A stretch of DNA of 64,000 bases, taken from NCBI GenBank assembly GCA_965656535.1, contig CBFHKX010000007.1:1-64000 (forward strand), in the 5' to 3' direction. The position numbers were made by a program, and so were the translations under genes. Source of the DNA: Lishizhenia sp965656535. GTDB lineage: Bacteria; Bacteroidota; Bacteroidia; Flavobacteriales_D; Crocinitomicaceae. Positions 61,175-64,000 of the stretch are shown piece by piece. The notes under the pieces are model-generated. The model was not told the origin of the DNA. It ran no database searches and saw nothing but the letters and a program-made list of their open reading frames with translations. Positions within the stretch are counted from its first letter, which is position 1. Each line of letters starts with the position of its first letter.

Positions 61175-62257
61175 TTATTTTATCTGATTCACACCTATTG
61201 TCTGAGGTAAAATGCTTCCACCCCATTCAATAACAGTAAAACCCTTGCGTTCTATTTTTTCAAATTCTTGCATTTCAAGCACATCATTCGCTGCACAAGG
61301 TTGCGCCAAAAGATATATTCTTTGAATAGCATCTGGTGTTATGCCAAACTCTATTGATGCAACTTGTCTGTGATAAGCTTCTGTATCTAAAAATTGTAAT
61401 TTAACTGCATCATATTTCTGTAGTTTTGGGTACCAAAAGGTAATAAAATCAGTTTTTTCTTTAAAATTTAAACCAAGCTTTGCACAGCTTTCTTCTAGAT
61501 AAGCTAACAGATTTTTTTTATGTACTACTGCACCTTTTTCTATTTTGAAAGGGTTAATCCGACTTCCTTCCCAAAAAAGATACGGATATTCTTTTCCGTT
61601 TACGCATAATTTATGGTCTTTCACCTCAATGTTCCAACCATTATTATACACCGGATAAGAGAAAGATAAATCTCCTTTCACGTCTAATTTAATACTTGTT
61701 TTCAAATCTTCTTCGGCATACACATAAACTACAGGCTTTAAAAGTTGAATTTGAGGCGGTTGAAACAAACTTTGCACCCTATTCTCAGGCACTCTAACTT
61801 TGACCACCGCATCTGTACTGTCTTTCAAATGAATTAAACCAATGTATACGTGATTTTGCCTAAAATTTGGCATAGAGATGATTTCAATTCTATTTCCCAT
61901 CCCATCTATTTCTTTTGGATCATCTATTTGTCCATCCTTAGCTGGAGGAGTGTAGGTAGAATCATTTAGGTAAACATGGTACTCTCCAAACTTGAGTTTT
62001 GTTGACAAAAGAGAGTCTTTTGTAAAATGAATCAACTCTTGATCCGATGTTCTTAAGACAGAAATGGAGTGATCTTTAAGTTTGTACAGTATATCTCCAA
62101 ATGTATTGCTTGCATAAATCTTAAAGTCTACCTCAGAATAATTCGTGTAGACTTTTTGCTTTTTTTCGTGCACTTTAATTTGAACGGAATAATTATCTTG
62201 ACCATAAACTAAAGCTTCTAAAACAAGTAGGATAATGGAAGTATATAATATTTTCAT
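61175..62257 (-). CDS. exported KPVIYLYP/EWGGS family protein, copy 1
   Basis: A 360-residue exported protein (signal IILLVLEALVYGQ). The N-terminal half is beta-rich; the C-terminal half has the family core: KPVVYVYAEEDLKTSIKL, KEYPYLFWEGSRINPF, the CAKLGLNFKEKTDFITFW segment and end EKIERKGFTVIEWGGS. This family is widespread but unnamed and has no known activity. Two paralogues lie directly upstream in the same direction, 7-8 bp apart, suggesting tandem duplication and one transcript. Confidence 0.65.
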   Translation of the reverse strand: MKILYTSIILLVLEALVYGQDNYSVQIKVHEKKQKVYTNYSEVDFKIYASNTFGDILYKLKDHSISVLRTSDQELIHFTKDSLLSTKLKFGEYHVYLNDSTYTPPAKDGQIDDPKEIDGMGNRIEIISMPNFRQNHVYIGLIHLKDSTDAVVKVRVPENRVQSLFQPPQIQLLKPVVYVYAEEDLKTSIKLDVKGDLSFSYPVYNNGWNIEVKDHKLCVNGKEYPYLFWEGSRINPFKIEKGAVVHKKNLLAYLEESCAKLGLNFKEKTDFITFWYPKLQKYDAVKLQFLDTEAYHRQVASIEFGITPDAIQRIYLLAQPCAANDVLEMQEFEKIERKGFTVIEWGGSILPQTIGVNQIK

Positions 62258-62264
62258 CGCTTAT

Positions 62265-63329
62265 TTATTTTGTTAGTTCACTACCACCCCATTCAACTAA
62301 GACGAATCCTTGCCTGTTATAAGTGGTTAATTTTTGTGGTTTTATTTCATTAAAACTTCTTACAGGTTTGTAAACCATAAAAAGTCGTATTTCTGTTTCT
62401 GGTTTGGGCATGCAATTTATCGCTGCAATTTTATTTTCATACATTTCGTTTTGATAAAAGTGAACCAAGTTAAAATCGTTTTGCTCCATTCTCGGAGCCC
62501 AATACGTTACAAAATCTGTTATTTCTTTTTCATTTAATCCTACATCAGATAGTTTATCTTCTAGAAAAGAAATGGTTTCTTCGCTTGAGATACAAAAGCC
62601 TTGGTCAAACTCTTCAGATATAGGTGTTAGTCCGTCCCAAAAAAGGTATGGATACTTTTGCTCTTTAATCGTGATTTCGCCTTTACTATTTACCCTACCT
62701 TTCCATATTGCTTTTGTTTTATTTGTTAGTTGATCTACGGGATAGGTAAAGCTTTTTTCACCTATTAAATTTAACTCAACCTGAAAGTCTGTTTGATTTT
62801 CGGGATATAAATAAATCACCGGTTTCTCTGTTAAACGTTCGTTCCCTTTGGATTGATGTCTAAATTCACTTGGAACCTCATAATACTCTGGTTCGTCTAT
62901 AATTAATATTGGTTCTGGCGCGATTAATTTCTGCACTTCTTCTCCTGAAACGTCTGAAAATTGGTAGGTTAAAAAATAAGAAGAATCACTATGAAATGGT
63001 CTTAAGAACTGTCTAAACATTATGGTTGAACTATCGTGTCTTATTGTTAGCTCGTATAACTTATCTTCAACAAATGTTTCGTACAAACCAGAAGATGCCG
63101 TTACGAAATGTTTTTGCATCATTTTGTCAGCACTTTCCAACCAAACGTTTCCATTTTTAACAGGTAAACCTTCTTTACCTATAAGCGTTACCCTTAAGAA
63201 AGATCTATTGGCAACGCATCCCTGCTCACAAACCTGGGCTTCCAGTTTAAGGTTTGGTTCTTTTGGTTCTGGTGTTTGACTAAAAAGTCTAAACGCCATT
63301 ATCAATGTCAAAAAAAATATACTTTTCAT
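62265..63329 (-). CDS. exported KPVIYLYP/EWGGS family protein, copy 2
   Basis: A 354-residue exported protein (signal MAFRLFSQ region). The first 150 residues hold a beta domain (NRSFLRVTLIGKEGLPVKNG, carboxypeptidase-regulatory-like), with Cys pair CEQGC. The family core follows: EKPVIYLYPENQTDFQVEL, KYPYLFWDGLTP, LNEKEITDFVTYWAPRMEQ and YNRQGFVLVEWGGSELT. It shares the core, but not the N-terminal part, with the neighbours. Confidence 0.65.
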   Translation of the reverse strand: MKSIFFLTLIMAFRLFSQTPEPKEPNLKLEAQVCEQGCVANRSFLRVTLIGKEGLPVKNGNVWLESADKMMQKHFVTASSGLYETFVEDKLYELTIRHDSSTIMFRQFLRPFHSDSSYFLTYQFSDVSGEEVQKLIAPEPILIIDEPEYYEVPSEFRHQSKGNERLTEKPVIYLYPENQTDFQVELNLIGEKSFTYPVDQLTNKTKAIWKGRVNSKGEITIKEQKYPYLFWDGLTPISEEFDQGFCISSEETISFLEDKLSDVGLNEKEITDFVTYWAPRMEQNDFNLVHFYQNEMYENKIAAINCMPKPETEIRLFMVYKPVRSFNEIKPQKLTTYNRQGFVLVEWGGSELTK

Positions 63330-63336
63330 ATCCTTA

Positions 63337-64000
63337 CTATTTTAGTTCGCTTCCGCCCCATTCTAAATAAAATTCTGGTGCTCTATTCGCAATTTCTATT
63401 TCTTGCTTTTCTATTTTTTTGCCCTTCACATGCTCTCTAAAAACCATAAAGACTCTAAAACTAGTTATCTTTCCGGGGCTTACCTGTATATCTAAAATTT
63501 GATTTTGGTATTCTTGATTGAAAATAAACTGTATATCTACAGCTTTAAAACGACTCATTTTGGGATACCAGTATGTAATGAAATCTGTTTTTTCTCTTGA
63601 AGATAAATTCATAAGAGTTAATTTTTGCTCTAAAAAGAATAATAGACTATCATTAGCAACGGTAAACCCTTTCTCCCAATCAACTTCTATATTTTTTTCT
63701 GCTTCCCAAAAGAGATAAGGGTACACATCGTTATTATAGCGTATATCTCCAATTTCATTTGCGGTAATCGTCCATGTATTATTTACCGTTGTTGGATATA
63801 CAAACATGTTTTCCAATCGTTTTGGAAGACGAATATCATATGATGTTTTTCCGTTACTATAAAAATAAATAACTGGCTTTTCTAATACATCTCTAATTTC
63901 TGTCTCTGGCGGAGTTGGTATAATATTATCTTCTAAAAACACACGCTTTAAGAAAACATGATTTATTCTTCCCTGCACTATATTGTGCTTAGGAACGTAA
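63337..64000 (-). CDS. KPVIYLYP/EWGGS family protein, copy 3, cut by the window edge
   Basis: At least 221 residues are visible; the frame is open to base 64000, so the 5' end lies outside and the GTG at 63978 is not needed as start. The core repeats the pattern: LEKPVIYFYSNGKTSYDI, DVYPYLFWEAEKN, REKTDFITYWYPKM and FYLEWGGSELK at the end. It is the first of the three paralogues in transcription order within the window. Confidence 0.65.
   Translation of the reverse strand, partial: YVPKHNIVQGRINHVFLKRVFLEDNIIPTPPETEIRDVLEKPVIYFYSNGKTSYDIRLPKRLENMFVYPTTVNNTWTITANEIGDIRYNNDVYPYLFWEAEKNIEVDWEKGFTVANDSLLFFLEQKLTLMNLSSREKTDFITYWYPKMSRFKAVDIQFIFNQEYQNQILDIQVSPGKITSFRVFMVFREHVKGKKIEKQEIEIANRAPEFYLEWGGSELK

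Noticed and set aside
1..64000. tRNA, rRNA, CRISPR arrays and intact insertion sequences
   Set aside because: No cloverleaf-like sequence, regular repeat-spacer series or transposase frame was found by eye in the intergenic regions.

Overview
The window looks like chromosome from an AT-rich aerobic or microaerobic marine/aquatic member of the Bacteroidota, most likely order Flavobacteriales. Reasons: type IX secretion C-terminal sorting domains (YPNP-type) on four proteins, Bacteroidota promoters of the form TTG-N20-TAnnTTTG, a fused CcoN-CcoO oxidase subunit, a PafA-type phosphatase, DUF1800/DUF1501 pairs and head-GIN proteins. No rRNA, tRNA, CRISPR array or intact insertion sequence was seen.

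Layout. 1-1934 is a decaying accessory patch: the frameshifted C-terminal remnant of an Rhs-repeat protein with a LysM tail, a tiny two-helix membrane ORF overlapping it whose frame is broken at an A8 run, an orphan fragment and non-coding sequence. 1935-5341 (minus) holds an MFS transporter and a MauG-like di-haem peroxidase paired with an MbnP-type lipoprotein. 5436-12051 holds an AddA-type helicase-nuclease, a PabA/TrpG amidotransferase (minus), RidA, a lipoprotein and a glycosyltransferase fused to a sugar-phosphate-transferase-like end. 12132-20235 is ordinary: a 2-oxoacid dehydrogenase E2, a PD40 outer-membrane protein, a DnaQ-like exonuclease, FAH hydrolase, HMG-CoA lyase and three small envelope proteins. 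20271-25956 has a secreted adhesin-like protein, a sodium/solute symporter and a DUF1800/DUF1501 pair.

26043-36814 reads as a haem/iron acquisition locus: DUF6607; an ankyrin-DUF2271-PepSY/flavodoxin/FNR reductase operon (minus); a HmuY-TonB receptor-HmuY-small protein operon (plus); and a LuxR/NarL-type regulator. Four promoters of this locus, including the regulator's own, carry a 16-bp 7-2-7 inverted repeat (TACYY...RRGTA), in three cases directly abutting the -33 TTG; three of them also carry a second 8-5-8 palindrome. This looks like a self-contained, autoregulated haem regulon.

36869-38916 is a bicarbonate-type transporter divergent from a LysR regulator. 38900-54443 (all minus) is a microaerobic respiration block: a ten-gene run ccoS-ccoNO-ccoQ-ccoP-ccoG-ccoH-TauE-like-radical SAM-hemN-PLP decarboxylase, then the copper ATPase ccoI, a receiver-Crp fusion regulator, an unknown protein and a PAS histidine kinase whose first PAS has a His aligned with the FixL haem ligand. 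FixK/FNR-type boxes (TTGAY-N4-RTCAA) precede ccoS, ccoI and the unknown protein, with a variant before the sulfide-oxidation pair DUF2892/persulfide-dioxygenase-rhodanese. It looks like a FixL-FixJ-FixK circuit compressed into two proteins.

56225-61138 carries two small membrane proteins, a PafA phosphatase, a lipoprotein, a CvfB-like S1 protein and a DEAD-box helicase. 61175-64000 is a tandem array of three divergent paralogues of an unnamed exported family (KPVIYLYP...EWGGS), the last cut by the window edge.
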